Assembly: GCA_040954595.2 (NCBI GenBank)
Contig: CM082591.2
Coordinates: 5,146,001 to 5,210,000, forward strand
Origin: Balanoglossus misakiensis
Taxonomy: Eukaryota; Hemichordata
Direction of reading: 5' to 3'
DNA: 64,000 nucleotides
The notes below the pieces were generated by a model. It was not told where the DNA came from. It did not search any database and saw only the letters and a program-made list of their open reading frames with translations. The position numbers and the translations under genes were made by a program. Below, one piece after another: positions 25,582 to 35,974 of the stretch; the stretch's first letter is position 1, and each line of letters opens with the position of its first letter.

Positions 25582-27448
25582 TCACAAACTTTTCTTGCAG
25601 TAAAAATCTTCATTCACAGCATCCGTTTTTCCAGTCTGAAAACAATCCAATCCCGCTTCCTTCAGCATTTCCACAGCCCTTTCCATTCCCCATGCTGTTC
25701 CCAATCCAAGGCTGTCATCTCCATAGGATAATGACGCTGGCATGCAGTGGAAGAGACTAGCGGCGTATAGGAAGGGAGACCACGGGTGATCCTTGTTATC
25801 GGCGAGTTTGCTGTGAAGGCCCACATCTTTCATCACAAAGTATCCGTCGTCTTTGAGCATCTTTCTCATCCCTTTCAAAAGTAAATCGGGTCGTCCTGCG
25901 TCGTGGACAACATCCATGCAGTACACAATGTCAAACCTTGACTCCCAGTCCTCCAGGTCCGCCATCTTGATTGCGTCAGCAAGGTGAAAGGTCACGTTCG
26001 AGAGTTGCATGGCTGCCGCTCGTGATTTCGCCGCCTCCACGGCCTTCTCGGACACCTCGATGCCATGGAATTCACACTTGGGAAAATCGCGGGCGAGAAA
26101 CGAAAGAGCGGCCCCACTACCACAGCCTACATCACACACAGTTGATGGTCTCTCTGAAACGTGAAGACATTGCATTGAAAATTAAACATGGACACAAAAC
26201 AAGCATTGCCAGCTCGATATGATGCAGGTACCCTTATTTTATATTCTGCTCTACAATTGCAGTCTGTATTGTGTCTGCTTTCTGAGAGAAAAGGGGAGAT
26301 AGATAGATAGATATATTGAGAGCGAGAGAGGGGGGGGAGCTGTAAACATGACATTGAGAATGACGAAACTGCCAGTTTTATGCCAAATAAAGACTTCCTC
26401 ATGGTCATGCTCTAGGTACAGTTATAGTAACCTAAAATGCTCCTGATCACGTGGTTATTTGTAAGACATTTAGGAGGCTTCCCCTGAAGTCTTCTGGTAG
26501 AACACGCATCCATCCAGGAATCAAACAGTATATATCTAGACTCTGGAACGCCTGAAAAGGAAATACATAAACCAAAATCATACGAAGCATGGTTAAATAG
26601 TGTTTTCTTAAATCATTTAACAATGCTGCCCTTTTGGCACCTCTTGTGAAAATTTCAAGAAAATGACAATATTGTAACACTATTTTCCAGAAAAAGTCTA
26701 CATGTAAGGCTATGGAATGTGAAAACCACGCTCTGCATCTGGGTAGTCATGCATCCACCTGAATTCATTGAGGTGCAGGGTGGTTCCATTGATTAGAACT
26801 GGCCATACCTCTTGGCCCATCTTTCTGGAAACATTGGAGGATATCCTTATACACGTCACAGGCGACTGGAATTGCTTCAGAGTACACCGACGCCACCCCG
26901 TCTCCATGTTTGGTGCAGAGGGCGTTGTGTCGATGTGGGGGTAGGTAATAAGTGTCCTTGTCTGAATCGACGTCTACAATCCCAGCAACCACCATGGCGC
27001 CCAGCCATTCCCTCACGTATCTACATAGTTACAAAGAATCATTGTAAGCTTATACATTGTATATGTTCTGTTACAGTGTAGCAACTATTAGAAACCGGTA
27101 TGCACTGAGGCAAAACTGTCTTCGTAAGGGTTTAGCGGAATAGCATGGGCTGTGATCATAGGTCCTGGTTTTGGGGACGTAGCCCACTACAGGTATGCAT
27201 GGCTGCACGCTCATCGTCTGCAGCACCACACTGCAGTCTATGTAAAACTAAGAGACAGCCCACCTCTCCTTCAGTCCAGCGGCATCTGCGATTTCCTGTG
27301 AGGTTTTCGCTTCTCCAAGCGTTGCCATTGTGTTGAAGAGACCCGTAGCCGACCCCACTGCTATGCTGACCGCAGTAAAACCTGACTGGACCGTTGTGAA
27401 CATGCGCTTCTCGAAGGTTTCTGCAATTTCGCCATGTTTGTCCGCCAT
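25582..27448 (-). CDS. methyltransferase C: winged-helix + class I SAM methyltransferase (Rv2258c-like)
   Basis: Exons on the minus strand: 27,448-27,264; 27,020-26,809; 26,551-26,432; 26,153-25,582. Lengths again are 185/212/120/572, giving 362 aa with an open frame throughout. Winged helix at about 36-100, SAM motif I DVGCGSG at 180-186, E after beta-2 (GIEVSEKA), and the segment VYCMDVVHDAGRPDLLL. Its C-terminus TGKTDAVNEDFYCKKSL is shared with D, so C and D are sister genes. It is divergent from D across 1.16 kb. Part of exon 2 plus 60 bases of intron 1 are nearly identical to gene A, a sign of gene conversion. Predicted soluble methyltransferase; substrate unknown. Confidence 0.88.
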
Positions 27449-27473
27449 CTTGGTGTGTGTGAGAGGGTGAAGG

Positions 27474-27486
27474 TCACATTCGTGAC
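27474..27486 (+). promoter_or_regulatory. DR1-like motif upstream of methyltransferase C
   Basis: AGGGTG-A-AGGTCA, 26-38 bases upstream of the C start codon. It resembles the motif upstream of A at a similar place. Could be promoter or 5' UTR sequence. Confidence 0.3.
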
Positions 27487-28014
27487 CCCTTGTATAGTGA
27501 CCTTGTAGGCCTATCGTGGTTTATGGTTTGGTATGAGATCGTTCATATACGTGTACATTCACCCTTTTGTCGTGAATAAAATGGTTCTAGAATGAAACCG
27601 CTGTTTGCATATCACCCGAATCAAGGGTCACATCGGGTGTAGATTCATTTGTGTAACGCGCACGCCGCGCATTTTGTCCATTCTGGACTTGTCGAATCAC
27701 GTGACAGAGCATGACCATCGTCTGTGAACAAATGTGGGATTTGGGACTGTCTCAAAGATTGGAGCTTTTTTTACACTGACCAATTAAATTTACAAAAATG
27801 TCGAAACATTGTTGAAATGTCAAATGTATCACTGTCTGTCTGGCTATCTCTCTGCATGTTTGTCTGTTTATGGAATACGACTATTTCCGGACACACCCAT
27901 GTGATCAGACGACGCATTGTGTGTGGTCACAGACTGTAGAAAATTCCAAACACGTAGTACCTTGCTTTCTTTTGACACCCAAATTATAGTTTTTTTTTGT
28001 AAACGGAACACTTA

Positions 28015-28265
28015 TCCTTGAATTTAAATCTACTCAAAGTATTCATTATCTCTCAATAAGCTGTGAAATTTTGGTTCTCAGCTCCCAATTAGTTGTTGCC
28101 AACAATTACCAGAGTGTGCACAAACCAAGCGCCCCGCTTGGAGCTTTTCACAGTAAAATACGGCTTTTTCGTTCACTCATGTAAGCTTCCAGGGTGCTTT
28201 GCTGTTCTAACTAAGGTTTATGCAACACCAACCACCTGGACTAATTATTTGCTCAACAAGGCTTA
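28015..28265 (+). repeat. diverged third copy of a 250-bp arm repeat
   Basis: The segment from TACTCAAAGTATTCATTATC through CTCCCAATTAGTT and on to about AAGGCTTA follows, in order, the right-arm sequence 32,210-32,490 and the reverse complement of 23,600-23,890. It is much more diverged than the two arm copies. It is probably an old dispersed repeat that was present before the arm duplication. Confidence 0.6.
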
Positions 28266-28605
28266 AATGCCCATACCCACAACACGTAAAATGCTCCTAC
28301 GATAGAAATTTCGATTGGAAATCAAGGGCATTGCATAGACACTTTAAAGCCTAGGATAACATCACTTGGAATACCGCTCTGCTTGCAGATTCACCTCTTC
28401 CGCTACTGAAATAAAATCGTTCTCATATTGCATGCAAATGTGCCGAAAGCAAGGACTAATTTAAACCTGTTTCTGGCATACCAAAATACTTGATTTTCCT
28501 GCCAGAGTAGGTTAAAATAGAATCATACTACGACGTCTATGTTTTATTTTTAAACCACGTGTCATATATCAGATAGTCCATTTCGAAAACGCCTGCCACA
28601 CCAAG

Positions 28606-30590
28606 ATGGCGGGTAAACAGGACGAAACGAACGACATGTTTGAGAAACGAATTTTTGCAACAGTTCAGTCAGGTTTTACCGCCGTCAGTGTAGCAGTCGG
28701 ATCATCTCTTGGTCTGTTCAACACCATGGCAAGGATTGGCGAGGCGGTGACCTCACACGAAATAGCAGACGCTGCTGGGCTCAAAGAACGGTGGGTGATC
28801 TCAGATAAGCGGTGGGGTGAGGCGATTAATACTTTTCCTAGGCCTGTTCTGCTGACCAAATGAGAGAACTTAAAGGTATACGGTCACCTACGGAAATTTA
28901 GCTACAGTTACCATGCTAAACTTGAGATCTAGCCAATCACGGATTTTCAATGGGTGGCACACGCGAAAAAAGAGCGCCACCATATGTTCTTTAGAACCAT
29001 CAAATACGCCATTTCAGCCATATATGGGCGTATGTCAATAGGAGGTGACTGTATACCTTTAAAGTCCAACCACCAACTGCTCATGCCATGTCGACTAATA
29101 TTCTTTATTTTTTTTTTACAAACCTCTGCAGATATGTGAGGGAGTGGCTGGGAGCCATGGTGGTTGCTGGGATTGTAGACGTCGATTCAGACAAAAACAC
29201 CTACTACCTACCCCCACATCGACACAACACACTCTGCACCAAAGATGGCGACGGACTGGCTTCAATATATTGCCAAGCAATTCCATTGCTCTGCGAAGCT
29301 TATGAGGATCTCATAAATTGCTTCCAGAAGGATGGTCCAAAAGGTATAGGCCTACCGTCACATATTAATATCTCCTCCAGCTTTGCAATTATACTGTTTT
29401 GATGGGTAATTTAATATGGGATCACCATGTTTATGAAAATTATGGACTGGGAAATACGATGAAAAGAGTTTGGTACTTATTTCAGGATATTATAGTGAAT
29501 GATGTTACGTAGGACTAGGAAAAGTAACATTTATGCCTTATTTATGATGTACTGTGGTTTTAGAATGTATAAAAGCGCAGGTTCCAATTATTCTATTTAA
29601 TTTCAGGAATTCCGGATTCAGCATACACAGCTTTCGACACTTGGATCGATGCCTCTTCATCCTTGAGACTGAAAGGGAAGTCTCCAGCGTGCCTCACGAA
29701 CAACCAAGCTACCAGGAAGATTTTAGGTGAGGTGTGGGCGGAGTTTTTCGTTAGGTTATGGGATGTTGCCCTGATGATTCGTTGAGAAACGACAATTTGG
29801 AAGAAACGACAATTTGGAAGGAACGACAATTTGTGAGGAAATACAATTCATGCGAGCACATAAAATCATAGTTCACAGTTTCGTCATAGGAAAAACGAAT
29901 GGTTTTTATCAATCTGTAAGTGAAAATCTCACTTCATGGTGACTTGTCCATGTATCTATCTCATGTGATTTTGTTAAATAAACCCATCACATTTCATTCA
30001 AAATCTGCATGTTTTCAGAGACAACGTCAACCGTGTGTGATGTAGGTTGTGGTCGTGGTGCTGCTCTGTGTTTCCTGGCGCGTGATTTTCCCAAGAGTAA
30101 ATTCCACGGCATCGAGGTTTCTGAGGAGGCGGTTGCGGCCGCCAAATCTCGGGCGGCAAGGATGCAACTCTCGAACGTGACCTTTCACCTTGGCGACGCA
30201 ATCAAGATGGCGGAGCTCGAAGCTTGGGAATCGAAGTTTGACCTGGTCGTCTGCGTCGATGTCGTCCATGATGTCGGGCGGCCCGACCTACTTTTGAAAG
30301 GGATTGGGTACATGATGAAAAACGGTGGATGTTTCGTCATGTCAGACGTCGGTCTTCGCAGCAGACTCGCGGACAACAGCGATAACCCCTGGTCACCCAT
30401 CGTGTACACCATCAGCCTGATTCGTTGCATGCCGATATCACTGGCGTCCGGTGATGATAGTTTTGGCTTGGGATCGACATGGGGAAAAGAAAGAGCTCTT
30501 CAAATGCTCAACGAATCGGGTTTTGAGTGTTATCAGACCGGTAAAACCGATGCCGTGAATTTAGATTTTTATTGCAAGAAAAATGTTTGA
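28606..30590 (+). CDS. methyltransferase D: winged-helix + class I SAM methyltransferase (Rv2258c-like)
   Basis: Exons 28,606-28,790; 29,132-29,343; 29,607-29,726; 30,019-30,590 use the same four lengths as A, B and C and give 362 aa. Winged-helix residues TSHEIADAAGLKERYVREWL, motif I DVGCGRG, GIEVSEEA after beta-2 and VVCVDVVHDVGRPDLLL are intact. The C-terminus TGKTDAVNLDFYCKKNV groups it with C. It is the only copy on the plus strand and mirrors C across the spacer between the duplication arms. It lacks the DR1-like motif seen just upstream of A, B and C. AATAAA follows 113 bases after the stop. Predicted SAM-dependent methyltransferase; substrate unknown. Confidence 0.88.
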
Positions 30591-30702
30591 TCTTTGCGGA
30601 GAAAACATGGCGGACATTATTGAGCTTATATGCTGTTGATATTACAATTATTTCTTATCTTTCTTTACACAATCATACATGGAACCAAAATCAATAAGCA
30701 AC

Positions 30703-30708
30703 AATAAA
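30703..30708 (+). terminator. poly(A) signal of methyltransferase D
   Basis: AATAAA 113 bases after the stop codon, spacing like that of gene A. Confidence 0.6.
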
Positions 30709-31099
30709 AATCTCTTAAGCAATTATTGGCATCTGCTGCTGCTGGATAATTTGTCTGCTTTCCAATGAAATAGAACGCTTTACAATAAGCAGTGACTGTT
30801 TAAATTGTAAAGTCTGCTATGAAAAGACACTGTATCAAATTCACAGCGCATTGATTCGCAAGCCTATCCACAAAGCCTACTTACTCTTCATACATAACGA
30901 TTTAAAGGAAATAGTCCCTGGTTGTCAGTTGGAGTAGGAAAGCCAATGTAGAGACGATAAGTCTTTGCGCGTGCCCGATTCAATGTACACGTAATACGAT
31001 CAACTTAGATCATATTATTATTAGATGACCAGTGCTTCAGTATTTTTTTAAAATTGCGATACATTAAATAATCCATGTCACCTTTGACCTCTGAAGTCC

Positions 31100-31257
31100 C
31101 AGGTACATATATTGACTACGGCGTGCTCTGGAAGGACAGTCTACTCGCTCCGCGGACCGTCCTCACGTCGACAACTGTGCTCCACTTCACAGAGCAGCAG
31201 GGAACACCGTGTTGAGAGTTCTTCCAGCCTTTGTCTGTTTTCAACAGAATCAATCAG
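31100..31257 (+). other. non-coding leader exon of LRR-Ig receptor 2
   Basis: Ends at AATCAATCAG|GTAACT (31,257/31,258), conserved with the left arm. The acceptor is TTTTTTGCAG at 32,981-32,990, so the intron is 1.73 kb. The 5' end is approximate and no TATA box is seen. Confidence 0.4.
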
Positions 31258-32049
31258 GTAACTTTCTAAGTGTTTTTTTCACTATCAAGTTGGATTCATG
31301 GACATTGCTGGCGTTCTATTTGTTGTGTTACCGGGTAATTGTCTTAACTGTGGGGAAAAAGCAATTGTATCAGATAAAAAAAGTGTACTATAGTACATGG
31401 CTACCAGCTTGTCAGTGAGAAAACACATTTATCTTGAGAGAGAAGTATGAAAGAAGGAAAGCAGATAAAACTAACGAATCACTTTGGAAAGTATTTTTTT
31501 GCAATATCCGCTTTTAATTTATACCACAACGAGAAATTTCTCCGAAAGTCTCCGTTAATTAATACACTAATATATGACAAAAGGTCCGCCAGATAATTAT
31601 ATTGTGACGGATATTCTGATGGCGTTGAAGTAACTCTAGCTGTGATCGGTTAATAACTTGAGTTTGCAGTAAATTCGCTAGCAACACATTTGATCCGTAA
31701 TTTTATGAGAAGTAGATCATGCAAATATTCTTGCAACATTTTAGATCAACATGTTCAATGTGATCATAGCACATCCCTAAATTGCAGACAACTAAATAAT
31801 ACACGTGCAGCCATTTTGCAAGTAAAATCACGATGTATGTCATGATATATTAAATAATGCCCTGTATTTAACGTCTATACGCTGTCAGACCCTTGAAATT
31901 ACAACTTTGAAATGGTGGATCGGAACGGTTTCCTGACAGATACTGTTATATTTTACAAAAAGACTCTTACAAACGTTCAATTAGAATTCAAAACGTTAAA
32001 CCTTAAGTTCATTTACATATTGGTACCAAATGACTTCTATCACTTGTTT

Positions 32050-32124
32050 AAAACAGCCTACAGTGTGTGAACAACCATAGGGCGCCACTAAACAGTTCTC
32101 TGGATATTGGCGCCATATAAATGT

Positions 32125-32182
<58 letters not shown>
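32050..32182 (+). mobile_element. SINE/LINE-like retroposon 3' end with TTGA-repeat tail, right arm only
   Basis: The left arm runs directly from TTCTACTTATTT to ATTGTCCAGC. The right arm has about 130 extra bases here, ending in GGCGCCATATAAATG and 14 TTGA units (32,127-32,182). A cgcNatataaatg segment followed by a TTGA tail is typical of 3' ends of SINE/L2-type retroposons in invertebrates (family knowledge). The class is an inference. Confidence 0.6.
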
Positions 32183-32185
<3 letters not shown>

Positions 32186-33019
32186 TTGTCCAGCATTCAG
32201 CATTGAATTTAAAACTACTCAAAGTGTTCATTATCTCTTTAGAACGGTTTAGAGGATATAGTCCATGTCTGTCACATTTCAGACCTCAACTCCCAATTAG
32301 TTTCAAGTCAACAATCACTATGCTGCGGCACTATTGTACACACCAAGCTTCCTGCTGACAGCTTTTTATACAGTTAGTGTAAAAGATGGCTTTGCATTCA
32401 CCCACGGCAGCCTTCAAGCTTCTTTGCAGTTTCAACTAAAGTTTAGACAACAGCAACCTGCACGACAACTTCTTTGCACAATAATGCTTAAAGGTTCATG
32501 CCACAATGCAAGCTCTGATGAAGATATGTCTTTACCCCCCACCCCCCGCCCTCTTCCAACCTGGAAAAAACTAATCTCCCGATTTGTTCAGTGGAAGGGT
32601 GTTCCACAGTTTCGGTGCAACAGAAGAAAGAAGTCACGTCCACCATAGTTTTAGAAAGAAAAAACTGAATGCTGTAGACAAACATGGCGTAAACAATGCA
32701 GAGAATACCCGCTGTCTATTCATTGTACATTATGCCTTTCAATCAGAGAGCTCGACGGCTGATAATCTCTCTGTGAATTAAAAAATTAAGATGGTGAAAG
32801 CATATTTCTTTCTGTTTTACAAGCGGGTTCCTCACACACTTATAGAACAGCAAATAATTGAAACATTTGGTGGATATAATTCTTCTGAAAATCTGTACCC
32901 ACCGCGTTCTACTTGTTTATATTTTCCTTTGGCATTGAAATAACACAGATATGTAATAATCTGTTATTACTAACTCTTTATTTTTTGCAGAATACGTCAC
33001 TTGCGAGGATAAATGCAAT

Positions 33020-35974
33020 ATGGGGAATCTTCGCAGACTCTTGTTGGTTCTGACTACTCTTGCACTACTCCGAACCGTACAAGGGTGCCCGGGAAACTGT
33101 ATATGTAGTGGTACTGCGGTTTATTGCGGTAAGAGGGAGTTAACTGTAATCCCTCCTGACATACCATTGGACACAAGCCTTCTCCAACTCAATGATAACC
33201 TTTTGACAAGTCTTGAAAACGGCACTTTTATGACATTTTTCGACCTGAAACACCTGTACCTGTCCGTCAACAACATCAATCACACTGCAGAGGGTGCCTT
33301 TACTGGTCTTCGAGGTTTGACGATACTATACCTAAATAGAAACCTGCTGTCGTCATTACCCAGTAAAATATTCAACGACCTGCGTCAGCTGAGTACACTT
33401 AGCCTATCTCAAAATATGCTACGCGCATTACCAGAAACGATATTTGAAAATTGCTCCGAACTTAAACATCTATACGTCGAAAGCAATCAAATCACAACGC
33501 TACCGGAAAACATTTTTAAGAAAACGGACAAATTGGAAAGATTATACTTCAATCACAATCTGCTGACGTATTTGCCAGGAACTCTCTTCCACGGCCTTAA
33601 AAATCTCCGTAACATTCACCTCGGTAACAATAAACTCACTTGTCTTCCGGAAAACCTCTTCCATGGCTTGACGAATCTCCAAAGTTTGTTCTTGTTCGAA
33701 AATTCAATCAGCAAGTTGCCTGAAGATATTTTTAGGGGGTTAGGCGAACTAAATCTCCTGTCGCTGAGCAAAAATTCTTTACTTTCATTTTCAGAAACCA
33801 TTTTTCTTGGGTTGACTAAATTGGAAAGCTTAACCTTATCGTTTAATGCAATCACATATTTGCCGGATAAAATCTTCCATGGACTTCATCAATTGACGCA
33901 TGTGTATTTTCACAATAATAATATTTCAACACTGCCCGGAAATATTTTCAATGGATTGGATGATTTAGAGATTTTATACATGTACAATAACCCATGGTCA
34001 TGTGACTGTCGTTTAAGGGACGTCCTGGCGTGGTTGAATGGTGAAAACAATTGGATACATTTTGGCCCCGAAGTCACAAGATGCAAGTCACCAGGTCCCC
34101 TTGCAGGACGCGATATGTTGCAAATACCTTTAGAGAATTTTACATGTTACCCACTTCCGGTATTCAGTGCTCCAATCAAAACAATCACCACTGCAATTGG
34201 CAACAATGTAACTATGGACTGTGACGTATTTGGCGAGCCGGAACCTGATAGATATTGGGTCAGTCCTGCAGGAAAGATTATCCGAAGTCAAACAGAGAAC
34301 CCGTGCTCTGAAGAAAAGATTGTTCAACAAGATAATGGAAGTCTCTTCATCCCATCTGTAGAGGTGTCAGAGTTGGGTTCGTATTCGTGCGTGGCGACGA
34401 ACTCGGAAGGGACGTCCTTAGGAATTAGAATGCTTAACATAAATTCCACGGGACAGCCTATTCAAATTGGAACAACAGAAACCATGCCGTCAACACCTGG
34501 AGACATATCAACGGTTTTCAAAGAGGACGCTGCTCTGAAAACAGAAAAGACTTCAGAAGTGTCAGGAGCCATCATAACACCAACAGCTCCCAATCACAAC
34601 ACAAGTCCAAGAATGGTTAATGCTGGCACTACAGAAATCACAACAGATGCAGATACAGGTGAAAATGGAACTTCTGCTATAGGTACAGATATATATACAG
34701 ATATAGACGCGGATACAGACGCAGATGTAACGCCATCAACACCTGCAGGTATCTCAACAGTTTTCGAAGCGGACACTGCTCTCAAAACAGAAAAGACTTC
34801 AGAAGTGTCAGGAGCCATCCTACCACCAACAGCTCCCAATCACAACACAAGTCCTAGAATGGTTAATGCTGGCACTACAGAAATCACATCAGATTCAAAT
34901 ACAAGTGAAGATGAAACTGCAGCTACAGGTCCAGATACGGATACAACTGCAGATGTAGATGCAGGTACATATATAACTTCAGCTAGAGGTACAGGTACAT
35001 ATACAAATACGAATGCAGATGTAACTTCAGCTAGAGGTACAGATACATATACAAATACGAATGCAGATGTAACTTCAGCTAGAGGTACAGATACATATAC
35101 AAATACGAATGCAGATGTAACTTCAGCTATAGGTACAGATACATATACAAATACGAATGCAGATGTAACTTCAGCTATAGGTACAGATACATATACAAAT
35201 ACGAATGCAGATGTAACTTCAGCTAGAGGTACAGATACATATACAAATACGAATGCAGATGTAACTTCAGCTATAGGTACAGATACATATACAAATACGA
35301 ATGCAGATGTAACTTCAGCTAGAGGTACAGCTACATATACAAATACGAATGCAGATGTAACTTCAGCTAGAGGTACAGATACATATACAAATACGAATGC
35401 AGGTGGAACTTCAGCTATAGGTACACGTACATATACAGATATAGATGCATATGGTGATAAGGTCACAGGCACATGCATATGTTCAAGACGAGAACAATAC
35501 GCAAATACTGCAGGTACAGACACGGTTACGGATACTCCAGGTATAGATTCGGGAACCGATACATTTACTGGTATAACTGTGCATACAAACACGCATATCG
35601 GCCAATTATCCACCGACGTGGCTGTCCCAACCGTAAGCTCAAGCAGCACAACACAACCGATGATTACAGATGAAAGGAAACCTACTGCAGCCGCATCAAA
35701 CGGAGCAAAGAACGCGTCGGTCCAACCTGTTAACGGCTACACAGTGATTGGCTTTTTCCTTGGAATGTTCACCGCCGTGGCGGCATTTGGAACAGTGTGT
35801 GCGATCAGGTACTGCCGCCGTAAAGTTACTATGTCTCACAGTAAGACTAGTACTACAGAAGGTATTGTGGAAGGTATCAACAACAGAAACTGCTCTGCTG
35901 AAGGCGATTTCAACACTAAGGGGGATGAGATGCTTAAGGAAGCTTACTCTGAAATAGCTTTGTCAGAAGTGTAA
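33020..35974 (+). CDS. LRR-Ig single-pass membrane receptor 2 (984 aa), with expanded stalk
   Basis: Single coding exon; the acceptor at 32,990 is 29 bases before the ATG. Signal peptide 1-22, LRRNT cap, eleven 24-residue leucine-rich repeats, LRRCT cap (NPWSCDC), one Ig domain (VTMDC...GSYSC), stalk, membrane helix (about 909-929) and a 55-residue tail with YSEI and C-terminal SEV (class I PDZ ligand). The ectodomain is roughly 95 percent identical to receptor 1 by my reading. The stalk is 223 residues longer through ten copies of a 16-residue repeat and one duplicated 82-residue block. It is likely a cell-surface adhesion or recognition receptor of the AMIGO/LRRIG type. The stalk is rich in Thr and Ser and may be heavily O-glycosylated, holding the LRR head away from the membrane (inference). 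Confidence 0.9.
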   Translation: MGNLRRLLLVLTTLALLRTVQGCPGNCICSGTAVYCGKRELTVIPPDIPLDTSLLQLNDNLLTSLENGTFMTFFDLKHLYLSVNNINHTAEGAFTGLRGLTILYLNRNLLSSLPSKIFNDLRQLSTLSLSQNMLRALPETIFENCSELKHLYVESNQITTLPENIFKKTDKLERLYFNHNLLTYLPGTLFHGLKNLRNIHLGNNKLTCLPENLFHGLTNLQSLFLFENSISKLPEDIFRGLGELNLLSLSKNSLLSFSETIFLGLTKLESLTLSFNAITYLPDKIFHGLHQLTHVYFHNNNISTLPGNIFNGLDDLEILYMYNNPWSCDCRLRDVLAWLNGENNWIHFGPEVTRCKSPGPLAGRDMLQIPLENFTCYPLPVFSAPIKTITTAIGNNVTMDCDVFGEPEPDRYWVSPAGKIIRSQTENPCSEEKIVQQDNGSLFIPSVEVSELGSYSCVATNSEGTSLGIRMLNINSTGQPIQIGTTETMPSTPGDISTVFKEDAALKTEKTSEVSGAIITPTAPNHNTSPRMVNAGTTEITTDADTGENGTSAIGTDIYTDIDADTDADVTPSTPAGISTVFEADTALKTEKTSEVSGAILPPTAPNHNTSPRMVNAGTTEITSDSNTSEDETAATGPDTDTTADVDAGTYITSARGTGTYTNTNADVTSARGTDTYTNTNADVTSARGTDTYTNTNADVTSAIGTDTYTNTNADVTSAIGTDTYTNTNADVTSARGTDTYTNTNADVTSAIGTDTYTNTNADVTSARGTATYTNTNADVTSARGTDTYTNTNAGGTSAIGTRTYTDIDAYGDKVTGTCICSRREQYANTAGTDTVTDTPGIDSGTDTFTGITVHTNTHIGQLSTDVAVPTVSSSSTTQPMITDERKPTAAASNGAKNASVQPVNGYTVIGFFLGMFTAVAAFGTVCAIRYCRRKVTMSHSKTSTTEGIVEGINNRNCSAEGDFNTKGDEMLKEAYSEIALSEV
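34487..34970 (+). repeat. 246-bp direct duplication in the receptor 2 stalk
   Basis: The block beginning CCGTCAACACCTGGAGACAT at 34,487 recurs from 34,733 in frame (82 codons). Both copies contain KTEKTSEVSGAI and NHNTSPRMVNAGTTEIT. Receptor 1 has a single, shortened version. Confidence 0.85.
34976..35455 (+). repeat. 48-bp coding minisatellite, ten copies (receptor 2 stalk)
   Basis: Units start at 34,976 and every 48 bases up to 35,408, each encoding a variant of DVTSARGTDTYTNTNA. Changes are limited mostly to R/I at one position and D/G/A/R at another. The high identity between units indicates recent expansion. The repeat is in frame, so copy-number change alters stalk length in 16-residue steps. 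Confidence 0.95.

Larger units (their letters stand above)
27449..28605. other. shared divergent promoter region of methyltransferases C and D
   Basis: 1.16 kb between head-to-head start codons. On the C side there is a DR1-like AGGGTG-A-AGGTCA at 27,474-27,486 and a CACGTG at 27,698-27,703. On the D side a CACGTG lies at 28,556-28,561, 45-50 bases before the ATG. A degraded third copy of an arm-specific repeat occupies 28,015-28,265. No clear TATA box and no exon are seen. Confidence 0.5.

Noticed and set aside
34840-35649. 269-codon open frame on the minus strand opposite receptor 2
   Set aside because: It is the antisense of the 48-bp minisatellite. A repeat length divisible by three with no stop in one antisense frame opens all units together. 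The periodic Val/Phe/Tyr product has no start context or independent support.
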